A stretch of DNA of 64,000 nucleotides, taken from contig OX388327.1 in NCBI GenBank assembly GCA_947579605.1, positions 8,729,122-8,793,121 of the forward strand. Direction: 5' to 3'. This document shows positions 37,463-56,730 of the stretch, one piece after another. Positions within the stretch are counted from its first letter, which is position 1. Each line of letters begins with the position of its first letter. The notes beneath the pieces were generated by a model that ran no database searches, was not told where the DNA came from, and was given only the letters and a program-made list of their open reading frames with translations. A program made the position numbers and the translations under genes. Origin of the DNA: Athripsodes cinereus. Lineage: Eukaryota; Arthropoda; Insecta; Trichoptera; Leptoceridae.

Positions 37463-40400
37463 TTACAGTTCCTCTTTCTTAGCTGAACTCCAGGTCTGCT
37501 TGATCATTTCAGCTGCTTTTTCACCGATCATCATTGTTGAAACTTCAGTTTGTCCTCTGATTGTGTTTGGCATGATACTTCCATCTACTACTCTTAAGTT
37601 TTTGACTCCGTGGACTCTCAATTCTGGATCTACAACTGAATTTCCATCATTTTTAGGTCCCATTTTGGCTGTTCCTACTGGATGGTTAGCTGAGGAAGCA
37701 ACGTGTTTAATCATACATTTCCAATAATCGTCAGACTTGAATTCATATGGACAAGCTTCCAATTTCATTTCTTTCAGTTTTAAACCAGCGTTTTCGAATG
37801 TATCGGTCTTTTCGAGTTTTTCGACAAACCTTATAGCTCTGATCATTGTGTCCATGTCTTCTTGTTCTTTGAAGTATTCTGTATTGATAACTGGTGGTAA
37901 CATTGGATCATCACTTTTCAGTTCAACATAACCTCTTGATTTAGGTTTTAGAAGTGTTGGGTATATAAACAGACATTCGTGGTCTCTGCTAGAATCAACA
38001 ATAGACATCGCATATTCCTTTGAATATGCATTTCCATGAAGAAGGTCTGGAATTGTCAATGTATCATTGATTGGCGCATACATGTGATTTAATTGAACAT
38101 CTGGGACTGGACTGTTTTCGTCCTTGGTGTTTATAAATCCAACTACGTCCATCATTCCAATTGTAGCCATTGGACCAGTGCGTTGCAAAAGATATTGCAT
38201 CACTGATTGAATAATCATGTCCCTGGAGAAAACACCCAAGCTGTTCTCAACCTTCACTAACATGGGGAAAGTGACGTGATCAATCAGGTTCTTTCCTACA
38301 GGAAGATCAGCGATGATTGGTTTTATTCCAATAGTTTCCAGATGGGTCTTTGGTCCAATACCGGACAACATCAAAAGTTTTGGTGTGTTCAGTGATCCAG
38401 CGGAGATGATTACTTCCTTGGTCAATTTAACTTCGACATCTTTCTTTCCAACTTTCACTTGAACTCCGTATGCTTGTTTAGTTTTCTCACATACAAGAAC
38501 TTTGTTAACATGAGCATTTCTTACAACATGCAAGTTCTCGCTTGTAGTTTCGCTCAGTTCAGTTAAATATCCTTTGGCTGCGCTGTTTCTTTGCCCTGCA
38601 TTGAGTGTACCGTAAGCTTCAGAAATACCCATTTGTTGTTCATCATTTGCGTGTTCCATAATTCTCAAATTGCTGTCTTTCCAGGCCTGCTTGATAACTT
38701 CTTTCCATGGAACAAGTCCTCTGAATGAGTCTATACTAACCATACCATCGGTACCATAGTATTTGAAAACTTCTTCATAATTTTGAACTTGTTGCAATCT
38801 TTCAATTTTGTTATAGTACTTCATAACAGATTCGTAGTTCCAGCCAGAATTACCCATTTTCTCCCATTCATTGTAGTCTTCCTTGTTACCTCTTGTGTAG
38901 ACCATATTGTTGATTGAGCTGGAGCCTCCAATTGTTTTGCCTGTATGAATGAAGCATTGCTGATCGTTCATACCCTGACAATAGTTTGGATTTTTTTCTG
39001 CTTTGTATCCCCAGGATGATCTTGATTGTTGCATCGACATTGACATTGCTGGTACCTTTAATAATAATAAAAATTTTTTGAAAAACATTTGTTTTCTTAG
39101 TCTTGTTTTTACATCAAACAATTTGGTCACAGTATTATAACAAACATTGTCAATTTAATCAGCTAAGGTCAAGGCATGATTATTTATACGAATCATAATT
39201 ATAGTTGTGAATGTTTTCCTCGTCCAATTTTTCTCTCATAACGAAATTACCATATATTATTTTAATGTGATTATTATTTATTACCTCTGATTCCGCCGCT
39301 GGATCAGCTCCTGCTTCCAATAAGAGTACTTTCCAATTCTCGTCAGCCAATCTTCTAGCAACCACTGATCCAGATGAGCCTGATCCTACTACTATGAAGT
39401 CGTACTCGGGAATTGTTGCTGAAAAATATTATTCAATTCAAATATATTTATTCAGTAAAAATATACACTTAAAACAATAATCAATCAATACAAAATAATA
39501 ATAAAAACATATATCTTTCTTTTATTTGTTCCTTCAAAATTGAGCAGAGCTCGTGTTTTGAAGGATAAAGGGTAATTCTTATATCTTAAATTCAGCAACA
39601 AAACATACACAACTAGGTATATAATATCCAACCTAAAGTTAATAACAATAGAGTTATATGAAAAAAAAATTGAGCAGAGCTCGTGTTTTGAAGGATAAAG
39701 GGTAATTCTTATATCTTAAATTCAGCAACAAAACATACACAACTGGGTATATAATATCCAACCTAAAGTTAATAACAATAGAGTTATATGAAAAAAAAAA
39801 TAAAAAAAACAAAAATTAATAAAACGAGAATACATACACTCAGTTATTTTCACCTAAATACCTTTTTCAGATTATATCTAAAATTTGAAAGCTTATCTGC
39901 TGTTTTAAATTTATATTCTCCCTTCAAATTGTTATACAATCCAACCCCAAGATAAGTATAGTGGTGCTGTCCGGAAGTAGTTTTTTTTTGCAGGAACTTT
40001 TGAACCACGCAAAGTCTTTTTGCTGAGGCAAAAGTTCCGCAGTTGCAGATTATATATAAGAAAAATGCACAGAAACAGGTGTACAGGGAGTATTTCGTTG
40101 ATAAAATCCACCCCCCGGATTGTATTCGAGTTAGCCATCGTTTTGATAAGTTAATTAATATACCTAAAAAAAGAACAGCCTTTGGACAAAATCATTACAC
40201 GTATCTCGGGGTGAAGTGGTTCAACGAACTGCTCCCTAAATACAGACATGCTGGCGGTGCGGAGTTGGGGCGATTCTGTGGTGATATTAAAAAGTTGTTT
40301 GGTTAATTTTGTAAATTTTTGGCTGTCCTTGACTTGTATGTATAATAAAAAAAGAAAAAAAAAAGAAAAAAAAAAAAAAAAATCTCTTTCTTTGTCTTAA

Positions 40401-41221
40401 CTGATATTACCAAATGTCGATTTTTTGTTTTGTTTTTTAATACTTTTCAATTATGTATTATATGAACATTTTTATATATTTTTTTTTTTGGTAGAAACTG
40501 TAACTCCCTTCAAAACACGAGTATACCTCTTTTTGAAGGGATGTCATCTATGTGTTTTTTTACGTGTAAGTTTGTAAATTATTTCTGTTTGTGTTATGTT
40601 ATTATGCATAGATAAATAAAAAAAATAAAATAAAAATAAATAACTTTTATTCGTCTTCCTGACCTCGAACATTCACTAATACTATTTGTTGGATGTATCG
40701 CAGCGCACAGATGTATTATGCACAGTTAAACGGAGAAATTTTGGAATTAATCAAAATACTAATGACCGCGTTAAAGGATATACCTATGTATATATTTTGT
40801 ACTCGTCCATAAGCGTGTCTAGACTAGGATTTAGAAATGCATAATTTTCAAACAATATAATATAAGACGCTATCGAGGCTTGGCAGTATAAATGAAACAA
40901 TTCTTGCAAAGTGCATATTTTTTAGACGTCACATTGGAATACCCAAATCGTAGTTTTCAGTATTCTTCATTTTTCAGATAAGGAGTTTTACAATCTTGCA
41001 AAATATGGAAAACCGAACATATGGTTCTAAAGACTTCCTTTAGTTAGAAATAAAAAGTGCTTACTGTCGTTCAAGAGTGTGGTTGATCTATCCTTAGGCC
41101 ACATATTGGGGCTGTTCATGCCGCAATACGAAGCCAAGAGAAGCTGGATGAAGCCTCCCAGAACCAATTCCGCCTGTCCTCCGGCTGCCCACGGGCATAC
41201 TCCACCAACAATGCTTTCCAT
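37463..41221 (-). CDS. GMC-4: divergent GMC oxidoreductase (627 aa) with Asn-to-Gln at the second active-site position
   Basis: Exons 41065-41221, 39285-39418 (one codon longer than in GMC-1 to -3) and 37463-39055 have introns of 1646 and 229 bp. The FAD loop is GSGSSG and signature 2 is [15 protein letters not shown]. Signature 1 is altered: [13 protein letters not shown] instead of [13 protein letters not shown]. His is about 555 in [10 protein letters not shown]. The segment that reads RGNTNAPT in the paralogs reads RGQTEVST, so the conserved Asn is Gln at about 599. The C-terminus is KKEEL, KDEL-like. Third codon positions look richer in G and C than in the neighbours, which may reflect strong expression. 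An in-frame TGA precedes the ATG, the acceptor is at 41233/41234, and AATAAA (minus strand) lies at 37363-37368. The large first intron holds a 130-bp tandem duplication and a LINE tail. Confidence 0.93.
39540..39800. repeat. 130-bp tandem duplication in GMC-4 intron 1
   Basis: Two adjacent units (each starting TGAGCAGAGCTCGTG, at 39541 and 39671) differ at about one base plus A-run length, so the duplication is recent. Confidence 0.9.
39985..40382 (+). mobile_element. LINE 3' end with poly-A in GMC-4 intron 1
   Basis: The frame at 40043-40306 ends in [14 protein letters not shown]...[10 protein letters not shown], like jockey/CR1-type reverse transcriptase tails, then a long A-rich run (40345-40382). 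Confidence 0.7.
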
Positions 41222-42002
41222 TATTCACGGAACCTGAAAGTAATCAAAGTAGCAGGAGTTAAAATTAAGGAATCTGTTCTTCGATACCATCACGCCATAT
41301 CCTGCAAGTGACGTTGGCAGAAGTTAAGGGGCCCCTTTAGCAAAAACAAAAACTACATGTACTCGATTTTTTGTATACTAAAAAAAGTTTGCTAAAATCT
41401 TTAGTATTTATATGCTTGATAGGATGAATAAAAAATATATTTATTTTACAAAAAATTTGTATTTTGATATAACAAAGAATACCTAAATATATCTCGCCAG
41501 TCTGCGATTTATTTATTTTGTAGTCAAAAACTAATATTGGTAATAAATATTTTTTTTTTTTTATTTTATCAAATCAATATGTTCGCAAGGGTCAACAAGT
41601 TTTGGCACTTTTCTATCAAATTTGTTTAAAATTGAATATTTTACCGTTTTTGCTAAACGGGGCCCTTAAGCTGCATATAATAAATCTCATCACTGAATAT
41701 TGTTGCATTTCACATGTACATAGATATGACGTGCATATTTCATTGAGTTCCACTATTCAAAGTTGTGTCAAATGTCACGTTGATAAGTTTGCAAGGGCGC
41801 CAGGTAACAACAGCGATGATTGTAAATAGTACATAAAAGACGTACACATTGTACTGAATTACTCGTATCTTTATTTCACAAATTATAGTGGGTACCTTTT
41901 ATATTCATCTACTACAATTTAGTGCCGTGAACTCAGCAAATTGATATATCTACTATGTAAACTTACTATAGATGTAACCGAATGTAATATAAAGTTGGTG
42001 AT

Positions 42003-42171
42003 GCGTGTTTGTCTAGGGGGGCTGCCCCCCTAGACAAACACGCGCTTGGCGATCGACTACAAACGAATTTTCGTCAATAACTGCAACAATAACGCATAAT
42101 TATACGGTACATGTAGGTAGATTGTCGAAAAGTTCGCCAGTAGTCGATCGCTAAGTACAGTTTGTCTACGG
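42003..42171. mobile_element. Small MITE with a perfect 19-bp hairpin at its left edge
   Basis: The inner inverted ends TAGACAAAC...GCGATCGACTAC (42030-42060) and GTAGTCGATCGC...GTTTGTCTA (42141-42168) define it. The left edge doubles into a perfect hairpin (42003-42021 with 42025-42043, loop CTG). The hAT derivative at 42172 landed in its right terminus. Confidence 0.65.
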
Positions 42172-42602
42172 CATGGGTGTCTAAACTTTAACCATACGAG
42201 GGCCACATTGCAAAAAAATAATATATGCTGGGCCGCACATAAATATTTTTTCAACAAATGGAAATAAAATTACCTATATGTAGTTCTATTAAAATAAAAT
42301 AACTTCTTTTTATTATATTTATTTTATTTGAATTAGATAGGTATATATGTATAAAATTATAAATGAACATATGTATAAAAATGTATATATTATACATATA
42401 TACCTATGTAAAATTAATGTGATGGATGGATTTGCTTTTTTGAACAAGCAAATCGATATTGGGTTCAATTGATCAAAAAGAAAAATGAAAAATATTGCAA
42501 ACATTATTTTTTTTTAGTAGAAATAAGCAAATTTAAATGTTTTGATAATTTGCGTTTGGGCCGCATCTCAAAGTGTTTTGGGCCGCACTTTAGACAAGCA
42601 TG
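42172..42602. mobile_element. Non-autonomous hAT (431 bp) with exact 8-bp target duplication
   Basis: GTCTACGG flanks both ends (42164-42171, 42603-42610). The ends are CATGGGTGTCTAAA and, inverted, CATGCTTGTCTAAA. It keeps the last transposase codons and 3' end of the family seen at 16168-16913, so it is an internal-deletion derivative. Confidence 0.88.
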
Positions 42603-43242
42603 GTCTACGGCGTCTCTTACTTTTAGTCAGCCTAAAATCCTGCTACCGTCAAAGGCATAATCTGATAAATATCCTGTCATAATTTTTTCATCAGTTCTAA
42701 TCTACGATAACCAGCAGACTCACGCGTATTTTTTTGGATTTGAAATAGATTCTGATACAGCCTAAATACGTTCACAGTAAACAGTTTGCTTGTGATGAGT
42801 AGATCGGTAATGGGAGAATGCGAACCCGTCATCTCTCGATTGTGAATCCGAAACTTTACCATCAGGCTGCCCAACGCATTGAATATTAATATTTTTTCTT
42901 TGCTCCGAATAACCGACCACTCCATCTCCTCCTTCGTATCTATCGATTACAAAATTAGTTTTAAAGACTTCCTTAGTTAGTTTGCGTTATTACAAAATTA
43001 GTTTGCGTACTGTTATTTTAAAAATAATAATTATATTTTTTACATGAGATAATATTATTATGTATTGTGTAAATTTCTTTATCATTTATTGTCTTCGTAG
43101 GCCTAAGGTCAAGTTAAAAAATATATAATGTAACATCAATGTTTTTCGAGTGACCTTAAGAAGAAACGATAACGATTTATTTATATCATTAAGTATTCAT
43201 TTGTTAATTTTGTTTGTCGTTTTTATTGTTTTATAATTTAAT

Positions 43243-43330
43243 CGAAATGGTTGTCACTGACGCGTTGATAAAGTCTTGAACTTTTAATCAGGAGACGCAA
43301 GTTCGAATCCTGGTTCAGAACTACTCCGAA
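43243..43330 (+). repeat. tRNA-Lys-like relic, probably a SINE head
   Basis: Carries a CTTTTAA anticodon-loop-like string and a B-box AAGTTCGAATCC, but I cannot fold an acceptor stem or a clean D-arm. It is best explained as an old tRNA-derived SINE rather than a functional tRNA. Confidence 0.35.
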
Positions 43331-43516
43331 TTATAATAGGAACATATTACTTATATACAAGAAGATATTAATTTGTCATAAATTTAAAATATTATTATCT
43401 TAAACCTGAAATCTCTCGGACGGGCTGTTAATATTGACACGTGCTAAGCACATTTAGTGATATAGAATTGTGTGTTTATTACAGAAGTGAAAAATGTGTA
43501 CAAAGGTCTAGAATAA

Positions 43517-43675
43517 ATGGAGACTTTTCCACAAGGGAAGTATTATGATGGTAGATATGTATTAATAAGTAAAAAATCAGCTCAAATAAACAACTGGCGA
43601 GAACAAGTGCCAGCTTGTGTTGAAAAACTTGGTTTGGAATGGCCAGTAACTCTTGTAGTCAGGCATATCTTGTGA
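43517..43675 (+). other. Unrecognised 52-codon ORF
   Basis: ATG at 43517 to TGA at 43675 encodes a peptide containing GKYYDGRYVLISKKSAQ and LGLEWPVTLVVRHIL. The composition looks protein-like rather than random AT-rich translation. No family recognised. There is no matching splice context. It could be a relic of a transposon or of a retrocopied host gene. Confidence 0.3.
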
Positions 43676-43699
43676 AAATACGTAGGCACCAAGAGTCCC

Positions 43700-45280
43700 C
43701 TTTCCAATTAGAACAAAGAGTAAAATATATATGTAAATAAGTTACACCACACCTTTGAATTACTTGGCCAGGTGAATCTTCCTTCTGCACGTGGTATGAC
43801 TTCCTCCGACACTCAGACACAACTGACACCACTAACCCAAACTCCTCAAGAATTGGAAGTTCAAAAGGTCATGAAGGTGTCTGATACTGGTGTAATTTTA
43901 TTGTGACCATGAATTTATTACCTTTTCTTATTATATATTTTTTGTACAGTTCATCAATGCGATAAAATTGAATTGAATTTCTATATTCTATACTAGGGGT
44001 CTCCAAACTGCGACCCGATTAAATTCAGCGATGAGACTGAATGAAGTTTCTTTTGCAGGACACTCCAAAACTTTCAGAAAGACTGAAAGATATTTTTGTC
44101 AGGTGCTCCACGGCCTGTTATGATATTAACCCGGTATGGTATGAAATAAAAATAGTTTTTCTTATTGAATAATTTATTTTATTGTCTTGCATTCGTTTGC
44201 TATATTAATATTTAGCAAAACATAACTTCTTTTTCTTTTGATGTCATGTCAGGTTTACTTGATTATAAAAGTTTGAAGGCTCCACAACTGTTTTTACGAG
44301 GCTATGCTCCTTTTTACTACGTATAAGTTGGTCGATTGCCTGATGGTATAGTCTCGGACTAATCTAGAAATCCCGAGTTCAATTCCTCCACAAATGTATT
44401 ATTTAATGTGAAGGCGTTTGGGTTGTATTTGGGTCTATTTCGATTCCAGATAAATCATTAAAAAAATATAATATAAATGTGGCAACAATATTGAAATCAA
44501 TTTGTAGATTTATCATTAATTTGCTTTTTCTACTTTTACAGTCTCAGATGACACAATATGAATATGGTCACTCTACTGAGTGAAATAATTTGATAAAAAT
44601 AATGACATTAAATTACTTTGTTAATTCTCAATCTCATTTAACATAATGTTACGTAACATTATTAAACAATAACACAGATTCTACTGACGTGGCCAACGTA
44701 CGTGTAATTTACGTGTATTTGTACCAAACTTACAATCTGCATGTGCTCAATTACGATTTTGGCTAATCTTATGTCTTGCGTATTGAGAAAAATAATTTGA
44801 TAAACAATATATTAATTGTCTCTACTGTTTTGGGCTCCAATTATCTTTTTAAGTGTTGTTTTGCTTTTTGTTCTAATCGGCTTTTTACTCACTTTTGAAA
44901 TTAGTTCATTTTTAAACTGCACTTCAGAATAGACGTGAAATTCAGTCTCAGGTATAAATGTGTGTTTCAGACACCAAAACTTGATTTTACCTTATTCAAT
45001 TAAACGATTTATTATCATTTCTCTTTGATCCAAAATTATTTCTTTATTCGTGAGATCTTTGATCTTTTTAATAATAAAACGATCTATCAAAAGTACATTG
45101 TTGATTATAGTGATCTAGATATATAAGCATCTAGACAATTTATTTTTAAATGCGCCTACTCTATTCTATAAAATCCACCGTTAAGGTGTATCTAATGAAT
45201 AATAAGTACATTTTTATAGAGGCATTAATTACTCATTAGTGTTGTTCGATATAATTTTCTTTTAATGATGAATTACGTCA
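43700..45280. other. Gene-free spacer 3' of GMC-5
   Basis: Contains a hAT-like terminus fragment near 43996 (GGGTCTCCAAACTGCG), a decayed copy of the common short repeat at 44020-44125 and the SINE at 44326-44472. The rest is featureless. Confidence 0.5.
44326..44472 (+). mobile_element. Diverged tRNA-like SINE
   Basis: Has a head related to the other SINEs (GATTGCCTGATGGTATAGTC), a degenerate B-box (GAGTTCAATTCC), a TTTGGGTTGTATTTGGG body and an A-rich end. A similar head fragment lies at 17893-17955. Confidence 0.5.
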
Positions 45281-48024
<2,744 letters not shown>

Positions 48025-48144
48025 ATCTTTTTTTTCTACTCAACTGTCTACAAGTAAAAAAATGCAATGAACAATTAGTAATTAGAATCTTGAGATTTCT
48101 CAATGTATTTATAGTAATGCATTATCTATGCAATTATTTTATGC

Positions 48145-48397
48145 TCTACTGAATATCAGGCAAAGTATAGGACTTCTACACTTTTCTGTAAGTTTTCGAA
48201 GCCTGTAAAAGGCAGTTATTTGTACAAATCAAAATTCAAACATTTTACTTCTTTAATTCAGCGATGAGGAGTGCTACCCATCCTGAATGACATTTTTTTC
48301 ATATTGACTCGGAGAGAACACAAACACTGGCACGTTTATTTCATACGATTAGTCTACCTACTATTCCACTTGTAAAGGAGGTTGTGATGGTATAGAG
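48145..48397 (+). repeat. Near-full copy of the abundant short repeat
   Basis: Contains CACTTTTCTGTAAGTTTTCG, TTCAGCGATGAGG, ACCCATCCTGAATGAC and GTTGTGATGGTATAGA. Confidence 0.65.
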
Positions 48398-48544
48398 ATT
48401 AATAGATTATCTTATTATTTTTTGTTACACTATTAAATCATACGTTTCGGGAGGATTCCTAGAAATAAAGAATACTGCCTCTGAACAGACTCACTCAGCC
48501 TCAGTACTGCCTCAGTTTAGCGAGGCAGTAAATTCCAATTCTTA

Positions 48545-48962
48545 TTATCATTTTAACAACAACGGCGGAACAAGAGCGGCTTCTGACTTAAGAAACGAGT
48601 TGCCAAGAACTAATAGAAGAAGAAATGGCTTCAAATACACAGCTACATTGCTGTATAATGCAATATCAAAGGACATCAGAAGTTCAAAGAATATAAAACA
48701 GTACACTATGAAAGATAAGAATCTTATCAAGAATAATTTGATATAACCAGTGTGATGTTAAATAATGTTTAATGATATTGATACCTACAATGCGGTGATG
48801 GTGAAGTGAATATATACAATATAGTTATAGTGTGATATAATGATAGACTTAAAATATTATTGATTGTATTCTGCTTGTTCTTATATTTAATGTAATTTGT
48901 AACATAGCCTTCTGAAACCAGCAGATTCTACCTGCTGTTTGAGGGTTTCTTTTAAATAAATA
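48545..48962 (+). mobile_element. LINE 3' end upstream of GMC-5
   Basis: The plus frame (ELPRTNRRRNGFKYTATLLY, then NAISKDIRS) is a LINE reverse transcriptase tail ending at a stop near 48746, with a 3' UTR and an AAATAAATAAATAA end. Confidence 0.6.
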
Positions 48963-49535
48963 AATAATTTTATGAATATGTATTTTATTTTATTAGTTGA
49001 AAACAAACAAACACCAATGTATATTAAGATTTAAGATAGATTTTAGTTTAGTTAATAGATTTTTTAGTAGATAAGTTTTATCTTTGTGGAAATAAATAAA
49101 AAAGATACAGTATTAATACAGTGTAAACACAATTGCACAGAGATCACTAAAATCACTCAACCACCTTTAGGGCGCTGGACCATTTAAGAATGATCTATTT
49201 TTATTTTCTCAAAAAGGTTTTTTACGATACCTTTATTTTTTCAATTTTATCACCTATATAAGGAATTTATTATTTATAACACTTTTTTCTTTTGAATTAT
49301 TAGTAAAAAGAACCTCTTTACAAACTGTCTTATCATCAGTAACGAGACGTATAAAACTGATTTATATTCGAACTTGACACAATTATCATTATAATATGAA
49401 AACTAATTTGCACAATATTGTTTACTTATGATCAATTATGTATAAAGCTGTGTAGTTTTACAATAATAAACAAGAAATAAAAATTTCTTATGTACATACG
49501 TAATCTGATTCTGTGCTGTATATTATAATTGTCAA

Positions 49536-49937
49536 GGATGACAAATATCGTCCCTCTTCTGACGTTTTGTCGTATCTGACATTTTTGGCGAAATCGAGTT
49601 ATGATCACCAATGTGCACTTATATATGTGCCCTGCATGTTCTCACTGAAAATCACACCTGTAACTGTTACCGTTATCCTGGAACAGCTTTCTGATTTGTT
49701 GTATTTACGAATTACTCTAAATAAAATGTGTTGTCGTATCTACAAATTCCTCAAAATTTCATCACAATAATGTTTCTGAGATATATAAGAATACAAATAA
49801 AATAATGTAATATATTTACACTGTATCATATAACTCGGAGATATGAAAATATGCACGGCAAAACACTAAAAACGCTCTCCTGAACAATTTACATTTTAGC
49901 AGATACGACTGTTAGTCAGAAGAGGGACGATAAATCC
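49536..49937. mobile_element. MITE of about 400 bp
   Basis: Inverted ends share ATCGTCCCTCTTCTGAC and a GTCGTATCTG block. No coding capacity and no clear target duplication. Confidence 0.6.
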
Positions 49938-50154
49938 AGCACTCGAGTATCTACAAGCAATAATGCCTTTACCTTTTATACTCTTCAGGAAATCGTCTTG
50001 TACTGATCGTGCGACATGTGTTATATCGTTTTTATAAAGCAAATAGGTAGTAATAATGATAAATAAGTAAATAAATTAGTTCATACTAGTTATTATGCAA
50101 TAAATTATACTAAAAGATCAGATATATTTAAAGATAATTGAAAAAAAACACAAT

Positions 50155-50300
50155 ATTTATTTATTTATTTTATTCTTCACTGTACATTGTTTACAATAAT
50201 ACAAATTAACATAGAAAATATCATTTATACAGTTCAATGCACAGAGGGCGAGTTTATCGCTAAAATGCGATGTCTTCCAACTAACCCGGTTGTTGTTATG
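50155..50300 (-). mobile_element. LINE 3' UTR fragment
   Basis: GAGGGCGAGTTTATCGC and GCGATGTCTTCCAACTAACC form the conserved hairpin-like 3' UTR motif also seen at 3550-3597 (-), 8650-8790 (+) and, partly, 14380-14400 (-). Confidence 0.5.
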
Positions 50301-50347
50301 TTATAACCAACAATATGTAGTTAACTTCCAAATGACTTTATTAACTT

Positions 50348-50389
50348 CGCGTACTAGTATTCGGAGACTCTCGTCTCCATCATCAGGCG
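50348..50389 (-). ncRNA. Hammerhead ribozyme motif, perfect stem II, U-A variant
   Basis: Minus strand: CGC, CTGATGA, a perfect stem II (GGAGAC GAGA GTCTCC), GAAT, ACTAGT, AC, GCG. A partial inverted copy (from the stem III segment outward) follows at 50406-50460, making an incomplete palindrome. It lies between GMC-5 and GMC-6. Confidence 0.65.
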
Positions 50390-50517
50390 ATTAGTAAAAA
50401 AAGGTTCGGATACTAGTACGCGAAGTTAATAAAGTCATTTGGAAGTTAACTACATATTGTGTTTTTTTCAATTATCTTGAAATGGACTTCCAACAAGTAC
50501 CTTCGGTCAACAACATT

Positions 50518-50917
50518 AATGTTTCAGATATATTTGTCTTGTGTTACAATACGACGGTTGGCGGCCTTTGAAATGTGGTGCTACAGACGCATGCTTAAGA
50601 TCCATTGGTCGGAGCACGTCGAAAACGAAGAAGTATTAACCAGGGTAGGCGAAAAAAGGCAACTCCTTAAGAGAATCAGCCAACAACGAGCTAACTGGAT
50701 TGGCCACAACATCAGGCACCCAGGACTACTCATAGCCATCGCGGAGGGTAAGACAGAGGGGACAAATGGCAGAGGCCGACCAAGAGACGCATATATGGAC
50801 CAACTGAAGAGTGATATGAACTGTGGCTCATACGTAGAGCTGAAAAGACTGGCGGAGAATAGAGACGAATGGAGAAGAAAAACCAAACTCGTTGCAGACC
50901 AATCCAATGAATTGTAA
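50518..50917 (+). mobile_element. Non-LTR retrotransposon 3' end (RT C-terminal region, RTE-like)
   Basis: The frame ending at TAA 50917 reads RRLAAFEMWCYRRMLKI, RANWIGHNIRHPG and GRGRPRDAYMDQL, the familiar C-terminal region of RTE-like LINE polyproteins. It is 5'-truncated. A shorter minus-strand relative is at 8507-8600. Confidence 0.75.
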
Positions 50918-51661
50918 CTCATTATATATACAATACAATATGATGTTTAATTGTAATAAACATACACTTTTGCAATATGGTTTTGATACAAATTGAACAC
51001 TTTGTATTCATCAGATGATACGTGTGTCATTTAGTTCTCTCAGGGCGACCGTTTTACGTTATCTTCTATGATCAATGAAATTTCTTTCCGTCGTTTTTTT
51101 TTACGCCAAATTGTAAGAAAAAGTTGGAGTGACCCTCAAAAAACCCACCAGACCTTATGGATATGTGTAATTATTTTTAAACAAATGCTGGTTAATCAAA
51201 TTTTTATAATTTGCAGAATTATTATTTAATGTCTTTGAAGGTCACTATTTCTCCTTAAGATTTTGATGTTAAATGGTTATGATAGGTTATTCACTGGATA
51301 AAGAAAACGAAATTAACCTACATAGGTTCGGCGGACGTCATAATATGGGTCACCCTAAGAACATATTGAAATATCGGAACTTGATTGATTTCAAAATACC
51401 TTTAACATATTGTTTATATCATACCAAAAAGAAGCCAAATGAACAATTCTGCTAAAGAAAGCTTTTCTTTACGATTTGGAAGATATTCTGGTGCTTTGTT
51501 TGAATAATGCGTGTATCTTTTTTCATGAACTTTCGTCCTCGATATTAGAGCTATTTTCAAGATTTATTTGTTAATTTAAAAGGTATAAAAACATATGCAG
51601 AATTTAAAAAAAAAATAAGCCATCTCTTTAATCATTGTGTTATATTTATATTTAAATTAAA

Positions 51662-55784
<4,123 letters not shown>

Positions 55785-55849
55785 GTCGATTTCGTAGCCT
55801 TTCAGTGCCTGCAAAACCTTTCAACATTATTTAGTTAAAAAATGTGGAA

Positions 55850-56730
55850 AAATGTTTGAAACCTGATGATACAAACTGCTCGTGCGTATTAAGCATTCCT
55901 ATTAAAGTTAAAAAAATAATAGTATTTATTTGCAACTTGGTCCGAGGGGACCTTTGTAAATAATATATTATAGATCTTCCACACTTTCTATAAATTTTCG
56001 AATATAGAACATAGTTGAATAAGTAATCCAATTTATGCGGTTATGCTAAAATAACATACAATAGTTTGATGTTGGGTATGTGATTACTTTTTGTTTCATG
56101 TGTATATTCTTGTAATAAAGTATTTGAAATAAATTAATATTCTTAAAACTAAATGTTGTCTACTTACTGTTTTGACGTATGCCTAACAAAAATGTTCCAA
56201 CACTGTGCAAGACTTTCTCTTTTGATAGTAATTTAGGACTGAAGTAGTCAATTGGTAACACGAGTTCATATCTTCGGTTCGGCATGTAAGAGAGATAAAA
56301 TAAACAAAAAACAGTAAACTGATAAAAAATAATGTAATCTTTCAGAACATACACACAAAAAAGTCTTCATTATCTTTACTTTCAAAATTTATTGTGCGTA
56401 TTAATAAGTAGGTACTTTTGATAATTTAATTTAGTTGCTGAAATATTATTTATATTCCTTTCGAAACGACAATGAATTGTAGAATTTATTATTTTGATAT
56501 TTTTAATATTTATGTCATAATTTATTCGATTTCAAATATTTTTTTCTCATAACAGATATTCTCTTACTACCTTAAATTCTCGTTTTATATTTTTATAGAC
56601 ATCGGAAGTCGAAAGACGTCTTAATCCATATTAAAAATGAATGCTCTTTTGAATCAACCCAAAATTATTCATTATAATATTCTTGTTTTGCTTAAATAAC
56701 CTTATTATAGAATAGCCAATATTCTGTAAT
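55850..56730. other. Gene-free spacer upstream of GMC-6
   Basis: AT-rich. Only a hammerhead-like scrap at 56597-56625 (GAAA, GACGTC) stands out. The unplaced 5' exon and promoter of GMC-6 could lie here. Confidence 0.45.

Noticed and set aside
43243..43330. Functional tRNA-Lys gene
   Set aside because: An anticodon-loop-like string and B-box are present but no acceptor stem or clean D-arm pairs; a SINE head is more likely.
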